From positions 62,001-126,000 of the forward strand of contig SVQW01000003.1 in assembly GCA_015065085.1 (NCBI GenBank): 64,000 nt of DNA, written 5' to 3'. Within the stretch, counting starts at the first letter, position 1. Each line of letters starts with the position of its first letter. Under the pieces are notes generated by a model. It was given only the letters and a program-made list of their open reading frames with translations, was not told the DNA's origin and ran no database searches. This DNA comes from Oscillospiraceae bacterium (GTDB lineage: Bacteria; Bacillota; Clostridia; Oscillospirales; SIG627). Positions 9,879 through 17,500 of this stretch are shown here, piece by piece. The position numbers were made by a program, and so were the translations under genes.

Positions 9879-9966
9879 AGATATTAAGTTTTATCGGCTT
9901 TATTCAGCCGAAACGGCAATTGAGATTGGGTAATGCTCCGGTGCTTTGTCACGCTCTTTTTCGTCG
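9879..9966 (-). pseudogene. Decayed copy of the uppS 3' end
   Basis: Directly after the frr stop codon the minus strand reads D-E-K-E-R-D-K-A-P-E-H-Y and then degenerates to an in-frame stop. It aligns with E-K-E-L-D-K-A-L-D-Y-Y at the C-terminus of the intact UppS (8049-8130). By eye about 70% of the bases match, with a 1-bp gap. It is non-functional and marks the former frr-uppS junction. Confidence 0.85.
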
Positions 9967-9968
9967 AA

Positions 9969-10523
9969 TTAAAGCTCCATGATTTCTTTGTTCTTTTTAG
10001 CGCAAGCCTCATCAATGTTCTTTACGTACTTATCGGTAAGGTCCTGAATTTCCTTTTCGCCCTGCTTCTGCTCGTCCTCGGTCATTTCGTTCTTTTTCTT
10101 CATATCCTTCATTTTGTCATTGGCATCGCGACGGATATTTCTGAGGGCAACCTTAGCATCCTCGCCAAGCTTAGCAACCTGTTTGGTAATTTCCTTTCTG
10201 CGCTCCTCGGTAAGCTGAGGGAACACAAGACGCAGGCACTTGCCGTCGTTCTGGGGAGTGATACCCAGGTCGGAGGCGATTATAGCCTTTTCAATAGTCT
10301 TGAGTGTGCTTGCTTCCCAGGGCTGTATAAGAATTGTTCTGGGCTCGGGCACCTTCACTTCGGCTATTGTATTAATCTGAGAGGGAGCGCCGTAGTAATC
10401 CACGGTAATCTTATCAAGTACCGCAGGGTTTGCACGTCCTGCACGAATGGTACTGAATTCATTTTCGAGAGCCTGAACGGATTTCTGCATTTTTGCTTCG
10501 TATTCTTTAGCATTGATTTTCAT
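9969..10523 (-). CDS. frr: Ribosome recycling factor
   Basis: Splits post-termination ribosomes together with EF-G. The protein has 184 residues, the usual length, with the family landmarks STIRAGRANPAVLDKITVDYYG near residue 28, INTIAEVKVPEPRTILIQPW and the charged helical C-terminus. The ATG follows AAAGG. It lies 43 bp after pyrH. Its last codons are duplicated at 8784-8810, and a fragment of uppS starts right behind its stop codon. Confidence 0.97.
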   Translation of the reverse strand: MKINAKEYEAKMQKSVQALENEFSTIRAGRANPAVLDKITVDYYGAPSQINTIAEVKVPEPRTILIQPWEASTLKTIEKAIIASDLGITPQNDGKCLRLVFPQLTEERRKEITKQVAKLGEDAKVALRNIRRDANDKMKDMKKKNEMTEDEQKQGEKEIQDLTDKYVKNIDEACAKKNKEIMEL

Positions 10524-10566
10524 AGTGGTTTTACCTTTCTTAACTATATAATATAATTTTATTAAT

Positions 10567-11298
10567 TTACTCTGCCTTTATGAATGTGCCGATGTTTTCA
10601 CCGCACAATGCACGCATTATATTGTCGGGATCATTGAGTCCGAACGCAAATATCTCAACCTTGTTATCCTTGGCAAAAGCTGCCGCGGTATAGTCAAGAG
10701 CCTTAAGACCCTTTTCCAGAATTTCGCTGCATGATACGCTTTCATACTTAACCGCGTCGGGATTGGTAACAGGGTCCTTATCATATATTCCGTCAACATT
10801 CTTGGCGAACAGCACCATGTCGGCGCCTATTTCCGCCGCACGAACCACAGCGGTGGTATCTGTGGAAAAATAAGGAGTTCCCAAACCAAAACCGAATATC
10901 ACAACTGTTCCCTGCTCAAGAAGTTCTACCGCTCTGAAACGGTTAAAATCCTCTGCGGCGCGGTCTATTGTCTGGGCGGTCATAACCTTTGCATTCACGC
11001 CGTTCTGTATCAGAACATCCTGAATTCCGATGGAATTTATGGTAGTAGCAAGCATCCCCATATAATCGGCACGCACACGGTCAAAATTGGGATTCTTGGC
11101 ACCGCGCCATATATTACCGCCGCCTACAACAACTGCCACCTGAACACCGCTGTCCACCGCCTGCTTTATCTTTTTGCAGACAATGTCCAGAAAGTCAAAA
11201 TCAATAATGCCGTCCTTTTTTGTCCCCTTGGCATCAAAGCCCTGCATCAGTGCCTCGCCGGAGAGCTTAATAAGGACTCTTTTATAAACCGGTTTCAT
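10567..11298 (-). CDS. pyrH: UMP kinase
   Basis: Phosphorylates UMP to UDP for pyrimidine nucleotide synthesis; bacterial-type hexameric amino-acid-kinase fold. Motifs seen are KLSGEAL near the N-terminus, VVGGGNIWRG, and the nucleotide-binding stretch with DTTAVVRAAEIGAD and KNVDGIYDKDP. The ATG at 11298 sits 9 nt behind AAAGGA and is preferred over an in-frame GTG at 11304, which is only 3 nt from that site. It is the first gene of the operon, with a promoter at 11340-11368. rpsB and tsf, often upstream, are absent. Confidence 0.97.
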   Translation of the reverse strand: MKPVYKRVLIKLSGEALMQGFDAKGTKKDGIIDFDFLDIVCKKIKQAVDSGVQVAVVVGGGNIWRGAKNPNFDRVRADYMGMLATTINSIGIQDVLIQNGVNAKVMTAQTIDRAAEDFNRFRAVELLEQGTVVIFGFGLGTPYFSTDTTAVVRAAEIGADMVLFAKNVDGIYDKDPVTNPDAVKYESVSCSEILEKGLKALDYTAAAFAKDNKVEIFAFGLNDPDNIMRALCGENIGTFIKAE

Positions 11299-11339
11299 AA
11301 TCACATATCCTTTCGATTATATATTTCTACACATAATAT

Positions 11340-11368
11340 ATTTTACAACAAATTTGTCATTTTGTAAA
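11340..11368 (-). promoter_or_regulatory. Candidate sigma-A promoter of the pyrH operon
   Basis: On the minus strand TTTACA, a 17-bp spacer and TAAAAT lie about 40 bp before the pyrH start. The boxes are near-consensus, with correct spacing. Confidence 0.5.
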
Positions 11369-11432
11369 TAGGTATTTGTAATAATTATGAAAATTAATAT
11401 TTAAAGTGCGCGGATTGTTTACATTATTTATG

Positions 11433-11461
11433 TTGAATGAAATGTATTTTTTTGTTATAAT
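11433..11461 (+). promoter_or_regulatory. Candidate sigma-A promoter of the toxin-immunity pair
   Basis: TTGAAT, 17 bp, TATAAT on the plus strand, ending about 50 bp before the orphan toxin-module reading frame. It suggests the cassette is still transcribed. Confidence 0.6.
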
Positions 11462-11513
11462 AAAAATTATGAATTTATAGGCGATTTTCGTGAGAATGAA
11501 TATTTTCCATTAG

Positions 11514-12011
11514 TTGCAAATAGATGTAGCTGTTCCTGTGGTGTCTGGTGTCGGTGAGGGCATAAGAGCTATCGGTATTGCTGCGGAAGTTGCTGATACC
11601 GTTCATGATACTTCAAAAGCTGTTAAAGCCGTAGAAAATGTTTCTGATAATGCAGAAGTAGGTTTTGAAACAACACAAGAATTTTTACAGAATGCCGCAA
11701 ATAGTGTAAAATCACCGGTGACCGGACATGTATCCGGCACAAAACAGCATTCTGCCTTTAAGAGCGTAGTTGATTCTGCAAAAAATGACCGTTTGAAAAC
11801 AGAGATTTCTTTCAAAGACGGCGAAGTAGTTCCATATGGTAGAAAAGGAAGTGTCCGTATTGATGTTCTCGAATGTGATGAAAGCGGTAAAATAATTGCA
11901 GCATATGACTTAAAAACAGGTAGTGCAAAGCTGAACCAAAAACAAATAGATGCTATACGGAAGAATACCGGAATATTTGATTTACCTGTTTTTGAAATTA
12001 AACCACAGTGA
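11514..12011 (+). CDS. Orphan C-terminal module of a polymorphic toxin (nuclease-like)
   Basis: The 165-residue frame begins with a hydrophobic pre-toxin-like stretch (VAVPVVSGVGEGIRAIG). It ends in a module containing GSVRIDVLE, AYDLKTG and KQIDAIRKN, which I recognise from the C-termini of Rhs/contact-dependent toxins. The D...DxK arrangement suggests a PD-(D/E)xK-type nuclease (inference). No delivery domain is present. An ATG at 11496 is in frame but meets a TAG at 11511 after five codons, so only a TTG at 11514 without a clear ribosome binding site remains. It is either a cut-off cassette or a decayed toxin. An adjacent gene looks like its immunity partner. Confidence 0.7.
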   Translation: MQIDVAVPVVSGVGEGIRAIGIAAEVADTVHDTSKAVKAVENVSDNAEVGFETTQEFLQNAANSVKSPVTGHVSGTKQHSAFKSVVDSAKNDRLKTEISFKDGEVVPYGRKGSVRIDVLECDESGKIIAAYDLKTGSAKLNQKQIDAIRKNTGIFDLPVFEIKPQ

Positions 12012-12020
12012 GGTAACAAA

Positions 12021-12677
12021 ATGACAAACTATAAAACTATAATTAAAAAACACTTTTCCGAATTTACCAATTCATATGGATTTGTTAACCAAAAAGGCTT
12101 GTTTTGGTATTCCATGCATGATGGCTTTTATAAAGCCATAGGATTTGAAGGTAAACCCCACAAATATGAACCTCATTATTTTGTCCAACCGCTTTTTGTT
12201 GGTGTTCGTGATTATATTATTTTGGAATACGGTAATTATATACCGGCACTATGGGATAAAGATAAAAGAGACGGCCGAAGTTTACTGCTGTTTAGAGAAT
12301 ACGAAGAAGAACAGTTCGTAAACAATCTTGAAGCGGTAAAGGATTACATGGCAGATAAAGTTCTGCCAACATTAGAAAAAATAACGGATGTCAATGCATT
12401 GATCGACATATTGAACGGAAGATTTTTCTGTTGTTCTGAGTTCAACAGAATGAGGTTAAGGGCTTATTCTACGTTGTATTCAGGAAAATACGAAGAGGCG
12501 TATCATTTATTCAAAGAATACCTCGAAGTTGAAAAAGGAAGCGGATGGATTTTAGAATCACGTATTTCAGAGCCGGAACTTTTGCTTGAATTAATCGAAC
12601 GCAATCCCGAAGAAGCCCATTCGATACTGAAAGACAACATCACTAAAACCATAGCAGCGCTGAAACTGAAGGTGTAA
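12021..12677 (+). CDS. Probable immunity protein for the orphan toxin module
   Basis: A 218-residue soluble, acidic protein of no family I can name. It begins 9 bp after the toxin-module stop, with GAGG before its ATG. The first half is rich in aromatic residues (LFWYSMHDGFYKA, HYFVQPLFVGV); the second half looks helical and TPR-like (YSTLYSGKYEEAYHLFKEYL). Position directly downstream of a polymorphic-toxin C-terminus is the standard place for the cognate immunity gene, so the function is inferred from context only. Unlike the toxin frame, it is intact with a normal start. Confidence 0.6.
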   Translation: MTNYKTIIKKHFSEFTNSYGFVNQKGLFWYSMHDGFYKAIGFEGKPHKYEPHYFVQPLFVGVRDYIILEYGNYIPALWDKDKRDGRSLLLFREYEEEQFVNNLEAVKDYMADKVLPTLEKITDVNALIDILNGRFFCCSEFNRMRLRAYSTLYSGKYEEAYHLFKEYLEVEKGSGWILESRISEPELLLELIERNPEEAHSILKDNITKTIAALKLKV

Positions 12678-12687
12678 ATTTGACAAA

Positions 12688-12754
12688 TGGGGACGTACAT
12701 TTCCCGTCATCTTTTTGACGGTTTCGGTTCGCGCTGTCGAGGCTTCCCCTCCGA
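12688..12754 (+). repeat. Intergenic repeat, copy A
   Basis: About 67 bp starting TGGGGACGTACATTT and containing the small inverted repeat CCGTCA/TGACGG. It matches copy B at 13239-13304 almost base for base. It lies just behind the immunity-like gene. Confidence 0.85.
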
Positions 12755-12808
12755 GGGCGCATTATGCCTTTTGATGCGGTATATTTTGGACAGTAAGGAG
12801 AAACTGCA

Positions 12809-13197
12809 ATGAAAAAAAACGTATATATATTCCAATTATTATAGTTATATTCATTTTTTCGATTATTATTATTGAAATGATGAACCCTTTACGTAAATCA
12901 GCGGAAAAATTAACAGAAGATATATTGACGCTCACTCCAATGGGAACAAGTGTGGAAGATGTTATTGACGTAATCAAATCCCATAAAAAATGGGAATGGG
13001 ATGGATGTATAGCTCCTTACGGCATTCGCAGGAGCATATATATTATAAAACTTGACTCTTCCCAATCAATCGAGGTTAAGCTTGGTTCATATAGAAATCC
13101 TTTTCCCTTTGTGACTGGTGTATTTGCAGAGTGGGGATTTGATGAAAATTCAAAACTCACAGACATTTGGGTATATAAGGAAGAATATTTAATATGA
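12809..13197 (+). pseudogene. Membrane-anchored small protein with a frameshift in a poly-A tract
   Basis: AAGGAG followed 8 nt later by ATG (12809) is an excellent start, but after ATG and eight A residues the frame stops at 12844. Adding one A puts the start in frame with a long open frame running to 13197. It would then encode a basic end, a hydrophobic segment (IYIPIIIVIFIFSIIII) and about 105 further residues with SPMG-like LTPMGTSVEDVIDVIKSHKKW. The continuous frame alone (from ATG 12877) would lack start signals and the membrane anchor. This could be phase variation, transcript slippage, a recent mutation or a read error. Function is unknown; a second immunity-type or membrane protein of the cassette is possible. 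Confidence 0.65.
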
Positions 13198-13238
13198 GAG
13201 CCATGACATTTGGGAACATCGGGTTATCTGAGGACACT

Positions 13239-13410
13239 TGGGGACGTACATTTTCAGTCATCTTTTTGACGGTTTCGGTTCGCGCTGTCGAGGCTTCCCC
13301 TCCGACGCTACGCTAGGGGCACATTACACTTTGCGTAACGTCGCTGTCACGGAGTGACTGATGAGGTGTAATAGCCTTCTCCAGCGGAGAAGGGGGACCA
13401 CAGGTTCAGA
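13239..13410 (+). repeat. Intergenic repeat copy B plus hairpin-rich tail
   Basis: 13239-13304 repeats copy A (12688-12754). The part behind it is a string of inverted repeats: ATTACAC/GTGTAAT (13323-13329 with 13366-13372) enclosing GTCAC-gga-GTGAC, then CCTTCTCC-agc-GGAGAAGG (13375-13393). The design resembles MITE-like elements common between genes of gut Clostridia (from memory). It ends about 25 bp before galK. Confidence 0.75.
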
Positions 13411-13433
13411 ATAAAAAATTTAAGGAGAATTTT

Positions 13434-14714
13434 ATGAAAAGCATTATCAACACAATAAATGACATCAAAAACGGAGTGTATGACGAGCATTTTGCCATAT
13501 TATACACTTCCGAAAAAGTCAGTGCCGCCAGAGAAAGATTTCTCGGGGCAATTGACGAATTTGCCTCGCTTTACGGACAGGACAGAGAGATTTCCATGTT
13601 TTCCGTATCCGGAAGAAGCGAAATTTCCGGCAACCACACCGACCACAATCACGGACGCGTCATTGCTGCCTCTGTCAGTCTTGATATTATCGCCATTGCC
13701 GCAAAATCCGACAGCAACATCGTGCGTATAAAGAGTGAGGGGTTCAATCAGGACGTCGTTGATATTTCCGAGCTTGATCCGGACAAAATACGTAAATTTA
13801 ATTCCGGCGCCATCATAGCGGGTGTATGCCGCGGATTCCTTAACGAGGGATTTTCTATCGGAGGATACGATGCTTATACCACCTCCAATGTGCTTAAGGG
13901 CTCCGGTATATCCTCCTCTGCCGCATTTGAAGATATGGTCGGCACAATTCTCAACCATTTTTACAATGACGGGAAGGTTGATTTTATCACTCTGTCAAAA
14001 ATCTCCCAGTATGCCGAAAACGTATTCTTCGGAAAACCATGCGGTCTTATGGACCAGATTGCGTGTGCCGCAGGCGGTTTTGTTACAATAGACTTTGAAG
14101 ATACAAAAAATCCCGTGGTAAAGCGTCTTGATTTTGACCTTTCTGCCGCAGGATACAGTCTCTGCATTGTAAATACAGGCGGAAATCACGCCAACCTCAA
14201 TGACGATTACGCTTCTATACCCGCCGAAATGAAAAGTGTTGCAGCGGCATTCGGAAAAGATGTTTTGCGCGGACTTACAACAGAGGATATTTTCTCAAAA
14301 GCCGCACAGCTTCGCGAAACCGTCGGTGACCGTGCCATTATGCGTGCGGTGCATTTCATAAACGAAAACAACCGTGTTGCCGCGCAGGTGGAATGTCTCG
14401 AAAGAGGCGACCTTGACGGATTCTTTGAGGGAGTAAAAGCATCCGGACTCTCTTCCTTCTGCTATCTCCAGAATATTTTTACCACAAAGAATGTTTCCGA
14501 GCAGGGACTTTCGCTTGCACTTTGTCTGTGCGAAAAGCTGCTGAGCGGCAAAAAAGCCGCATGGCGTGTTCACGGAGGCGGCTTTGCCGGCACTGTACAG
14601 GCATTCGTTCCGAATGAGTACGTAGCTCAGTTCAAAGAAGCTCAGGAAAAAGTGTTTGGAGAAGGCGCCTGCCATGTATTGCTGGTGCGTCCGGAGGGAG
14701 CCTGCAAAATTTGA
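13434..14714 (+). CDS. galK: Galactokinase
   Basis: GHMP-family sugar kinase, galactose to galactose-1-phosphate (Leloir pathway). The 426-residue protein shows the galactokinase signature as GRSEISGNHTDHNHG near residue 62, the ATP loop GSGISSSAAFE near 160 and the third GHMP motif HGGGFAGTVQAFVP near 385. The ATG follows AAGGAG at 7 nt. No galT or galE lies nearby. The next gene overlaps its stop codon, which suggests co-transcription of 13.4-19.5 kb. Related sugar-1-kinases are possible, but the signature favours galactose. Confidence 0.9.
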   Translation: MKSIINTINDIKNGVYDEHFAILYTSEKVSAARERFLGAIDEFASLYGQDREISMFSVSGRSEISGNHTDHNHGRVIAASVSLDIIAIAAKSDSNIVRIKSEGFNQDVVDISELDPDKIRKFNSGAIIAGVCRGFLNEGFSIGGYDAYTTSNVLKGSGISSSAAFEDMVGTILNHFYNDGKVDFITLSKISQYAENVFFGKPCGLMDQIACAAGGFVTIDFEDTKNPVVKRLDFDLSAAGYSLCIVNTGGNHANLNDDYASIPAEMKSVAAAFGKDVLRGLTTEDIFSKAAQLRETVGDRAIMRAVHFINENNRVAAQVECLERGDLDGFFEGVKASGLSSFCYLQNIFTTKNVSEQGLSLALCLCEKLLSGKKAAWRVHGGGFAGTVQAFVPNEYVAQFKEAQEKVFGEGACHVLLVRPEGACKI

Positions 14715-15124
14715 AAAAACAGACCAAACTGCTTCTGCTCGTCGGATGGTTCATTCTTGCCGCGGCAATGTATTTTGCGGCTGTAAGATTTGAATTTGAG
14801 CCAATTATGCCCATATACATGCTTATGAGCCTTGCTTTCGGCATAGCCTTCTTTTTGGTCAACGGTGGAATACGCTCCACAGTAAAGACAAATGGCAAGC
14901 AAATCGGCATTAAGCTTTCCAAAAAGCAAAAATCACGCATGCGGTACAAAAATGACAGCTTAGAGGTTCCTGACAAGGACGAGGTGCCCCGCGCTAATAT
15001 TTTCAGGCTTTCTCCCGAAAAGCAACGTTTTTTCGCCGAGCTGTTTTTAATATTGTTTCTCGCACCTACCGCTATTCTGGTTATAGATTATGTACTTATC
15101 GTATTTATCCCATCTTATATTTGA
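14711..15124 (+). CDS. Small membrane protein of unknown function
   Basis: 137 residues with two hydrophobic helices near the N-terminus (about 7-27 and 33-51), a basic middle (KLSKKQKSRMRYKND) and a long hydrophobic segment at the C-terminus (about 108-135). The start is a TTG overlapping the galK stop (ATTTGA), so translational coupling to galK is likely. I do not recognise a family. Confidence 0.75.
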   Translation: MKKQTKLLLLVGWFILAAAMYFAAVRFEFEPIMPIYMLMSLAFGIAFFLVNGGIRSTVKTNGKQIGIKLSKKQKSRMRYKNDSLEVPDKDEVPRANIFRLSPEKQRFFAELFLILFLAPTAILVIDYVLIVFIPSYI

Positions 15125-15131
15125 GTGAATT

Positions 15132-15920
15132 ATGATTTTTAAAACACTTTTTTCCGGTTCGGGCGGAAATTGTACCTACCTTAAAGTCGGAAACACCGAA
15201 ATTTTGATTGATGCAGGCGGTTCCACAAAACGTATCGAGTGCGCCCTGCGTGAACTGGACACATCTCTTGCCAATATATCCGCAATATACATAACTCATG
15301 AGCACAGCGATCATGTAAGCTCACTGCCCGTTCTGCTTCGCGCTCACGGTATACCCGTGTACATCACTCCCGAATCCGCACGCTGTATGTGCACCGACAG
15401 TACGCGTGAGCTTTTCAGAGAATACTTTTATACCATCGACCCGGGCAAAGTGTACGAAACAGGCGATATTGCGCTTATTCCGTTTTGTACACCCCATGAC
15501 TCAGTTATGAGCGTTGGATATCGCATATGCGCCGGGGACAAAGAATGTCTGGGATATGCCACCGACACCGGACATGTTACCGACACCATGAGAAAATTTC
15601 TTTCGGGATGTAAGCGCGTGGTTGTAGAGTCCAACCATGACGTTGATATGCTCAAAAACGGTCCTTACCCTCCATATCTGAAAAAACGAATACTCGCCGA
15701 TACGGGGCATCTTTCCAACGAGTGCTGTGCGAACTTCCTGTGCGATCTGGTGGACAGCGGCTGTGAAAGCATTATGCTTGCGCATCTTTCAAAGGAAAAC
15801 AACACTCCCTCCGCTGCATACAACACCGCAAAAAACGCTCTTGAACAGCACGGGGTAAAAATCGGAAAGGATGTAAATCTTGCCGTAGCGGCAGAAAAGT
15901 GTATATGTGACATATGCTGA
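15132..15920 (+). CDS. walJ: Metallo-beta-lactamase-fold hydrolase, WalJ/YycJ family
   Basis: 262 residues with the metal-binding motif THEHSDH near residue 56 and a beginning (FKTLFSGSGGNCTYLKVGN) that is diagnostic for the YycJ/WalJ group. In Bacillus the gene belongs to the walRK locus and is tied to cell-division and DNA-repair phenotypes; the substrate is thought to be nucleic acid. Here, as in Bacillus, rlmH lies in the immediate neighbourhood and overlaps its last 7 bases. The walRK genes themselves are not in the window. Confidence 0.88.
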   Translation: MIFKTLFSGSGGNCTYLKVGNTEILIDAGGSTKRIECALRELDTSLANISAIYITHEHSDHVSSLPVLLRAHGIPVYITPESARCMCTDSTRELFREYFYTIDPGKVYETGDIALIPFCTPHDSVMSVGYRICAGDKECLGYATDTGHVTDTMRKFLSGCKRVVVESNHDVDMLKNGPYPPYLKKRILADTGHLSNECCANFLCDLVDSGCESIMLAHLSKENNTPSAAYNTAKNALEQHGVKIGKDVNLAVAAEKCICDIC

Positions 15921-16396
15921 ACATAAACATAATACATACCGGTTCCTTCAAGGAAAAATACCTCAGAGAAGCCTCAGCCGAGTACGAAAAACGCATTTCT
16001 CAGTATTGCCGTCTTAAAGACATTGAGCTTAAAGAGGCCTTTCTCAGCGACAATCCTTCGGAATCCGAAATAAAAGCGGCTCTTGCCTGTGAGGAAAAAA
16101 AGATACTGGAAAACATCCGTCCCGGCTCATATTCCATAGCTCTTTGTGTGGAGGGTGTCCAGATAACCTCTCCGCAGCTTGCCGAAAAATTCAATTCCGT
16201 GGCATGCTCGGGCTATTCCACAATTAATTTTATAATCGGCAGTTCTTACGGACTCAGTGACAATGTAAAATCACTTTGCGATTTCAAGCTGTCGTTTTCC
16301 AAAATGACATTTCCCCATCAACTTATGCGCATAATTCTTGAAGAACAAATATACCGCGCTTTCAACATTTCAAACAACGGAAAATATCACAAATAG
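15914..16396 (+). CDS. rlmH: 23S rRNA (pseudouridine1915-N3)-methyltransferase
   Basis: SPOUT-class methyltransferase that modifies helix 69 of 23S rRNA on assembled 70S ribosomes. The 160-residue length and the C-terminal knot motifs (NFIIGSSYGL, LSFSKMTFPHQLMRIILEEQ, YHK at the end) are typical. It starts inside the walJ 3' end. Confidence 0.96.
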   Translation: MLNINIIHTGSFKEKYLREASAEYEKRISQYCRLKDIELKEAFLSDNPSESEIKAALACEEKKILENIRPGSYSIALCVEGVQITSPQLAEKFNSVACSGYSTINFIIGSSYGLSDNVKSLCDFKLSFSKMTFPHQLMRIILEEQIYRAFNISNNGKYHK

Positions 16397-16404
16397 AGGT
16401 AACC

Positions 16405-16785
16405 ATGGCAAACAACACTTTTAACAAAAAAATATTTTCAATTCTTCTCGAGCTTTCAAAGGGCGATGACCGAAGCTGGCGTCAGTTTGCCGCCGACTGC
16501 GATATAAGCTACGTGCAGATGCGCAAGCTGGCTCTCATGCAACAGGAAAATCCGCCTCGCACAAAGCTTATAAAGAAAATAGCACAAAACTCCGCAAACG
16601 ATATAACCTTTGAGGACCTTCTTTTCACCGTGGGACTTAATTTCGAGGACGACCGCAAAAAGCTCCCCGTTTCATCAAACACAATGAAGCAGGGCGAGCT
16701 TTTCTACGAAAAATATCTCTCCCTTTCCATGGGACAAAAAAAGATGCTCAACGATTTTATTGACTTTTTATCAGGAAGAAATTAA
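16405..16785 (+). CDS. HTH-domain (XRE/Cro-like) protein
   Basis: 126 residues. The N-terminal half looks like a helix-turn-helix (SWRQFAADCDISYVQMRKLAL) followed by a short linker and an acidic helical tail. GAGG precedes the ATG. It sits between rlmH and plsY in the same direction, so it is probably co-transcribed. DNA binding is inferred from the predicted helices only. Confidence 0.65.
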   Translation: MANNTFNKKIFSILLELSKGDDRSWRQFAADCDISYVQMRKLALMQQENPPRTKLIKKIAQNSANDITFEDLLFTVGLNFEDDRKKLPVSSNTMKQGELFYEKYLSLSMGQKKMLNDFIDFLSGRN

Positions 16786-16813
16786 ATTCACAGACTCTGA
16801 AAGGAGAAAAAAC

Positions 16814-17500
16814 ATGTTATGGCTCAGTAAACTTTTAAACGTTCCCGAATTCGGATTTATGATGCAGGCAGAGGGCGGAAATATAGCCGTTCTTATAATC
16901 GGACATATTCTTTGTATTGCAGTGGCTTACCTGCTGGGAAGTCTTAACTTCGCGGTTATCATATCCAAGTATAAATTCAATGATGACATCAGAAAATACG
17001 GAAGCGGTAATGCCGGTATGACAAACATGCTGCGTACATACGGAAAAACTGCCGCCCTCATGACTTTCCTGGGCGATGCATTCAAGGCATTTTTGTCCGT
17101 GTTTATCGGCATGCTTCTCCTTGGCGAAAGCGGTACATATCTTGCCGGACTTGGCGTTATCGTAGGTCACGTATACCCTGCATACTACGGATTTAAAGGC
17201 GGAAAAGGCGTTGTCACTGCAATTATTACCGTGCTTTTCATTCAGCCTGTTATTGCGCTTATGGTAATTGCCATTTTTGCGCTTGTGGTATTATGCACAC
17301 GCTATATGTCACTCGGCTCCATACTCGGCGCGGCGTTTTACCCTCTTCTTGTTTACACCTTTGTTCCGGGCGCCGGTCTCAAGGTAATATATGCCTTTAT
17401 TATTGCCGTATTCATTATATGGCTCCACAGAGCGAACATCATGCGTCTCAAAGACGGCACCGAAAGCAAAATCAAAATAGGCTCGAAAGGTAAAAAGTAA
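16814..17500 (+). CDS. plsY: Acyl-phosphate:glycerol-3-phosphate acyltransferase
   Basis: Membrane enzyme for the first acylation of glycerol-3-phosphate, using acyl-phosphate. The 228 residues include AYLLGSLNFAVIIS, KYGSGNAGMTNMLRTYG and GHVYPAYYGFKGGKGVVT, the three cytoplasmic motifs of PlsY, plus five or more hydrophobic helices. The ATG at 16814 has AAAGGAG upstream, so the frame's earlier in-frame start inside the HTH gene is rejected. Its stop overlaps the next start (TAATG). Confidence 0.96.
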   Translation: MLWLSKLLNVPEFGFMMQAEGGNIAVLIIGHILCIAVAYLLGSLNFAVIISKYKFNDDIRKYGSGNAGMTNMLRTYGKTAALMTFLGDAFKAFLSVFIGMLLLGESGTYLAGLGVIVGHVYPAYYGFKGGKGVVTAIITVLFIQPVIALMVIAIFALVVLCTRYMSLGSILGAAFYPLLVYTFVPGAGLKVIYAFIIAVFIIWLHRANIMRLKDGTESKIKIGSKGKK

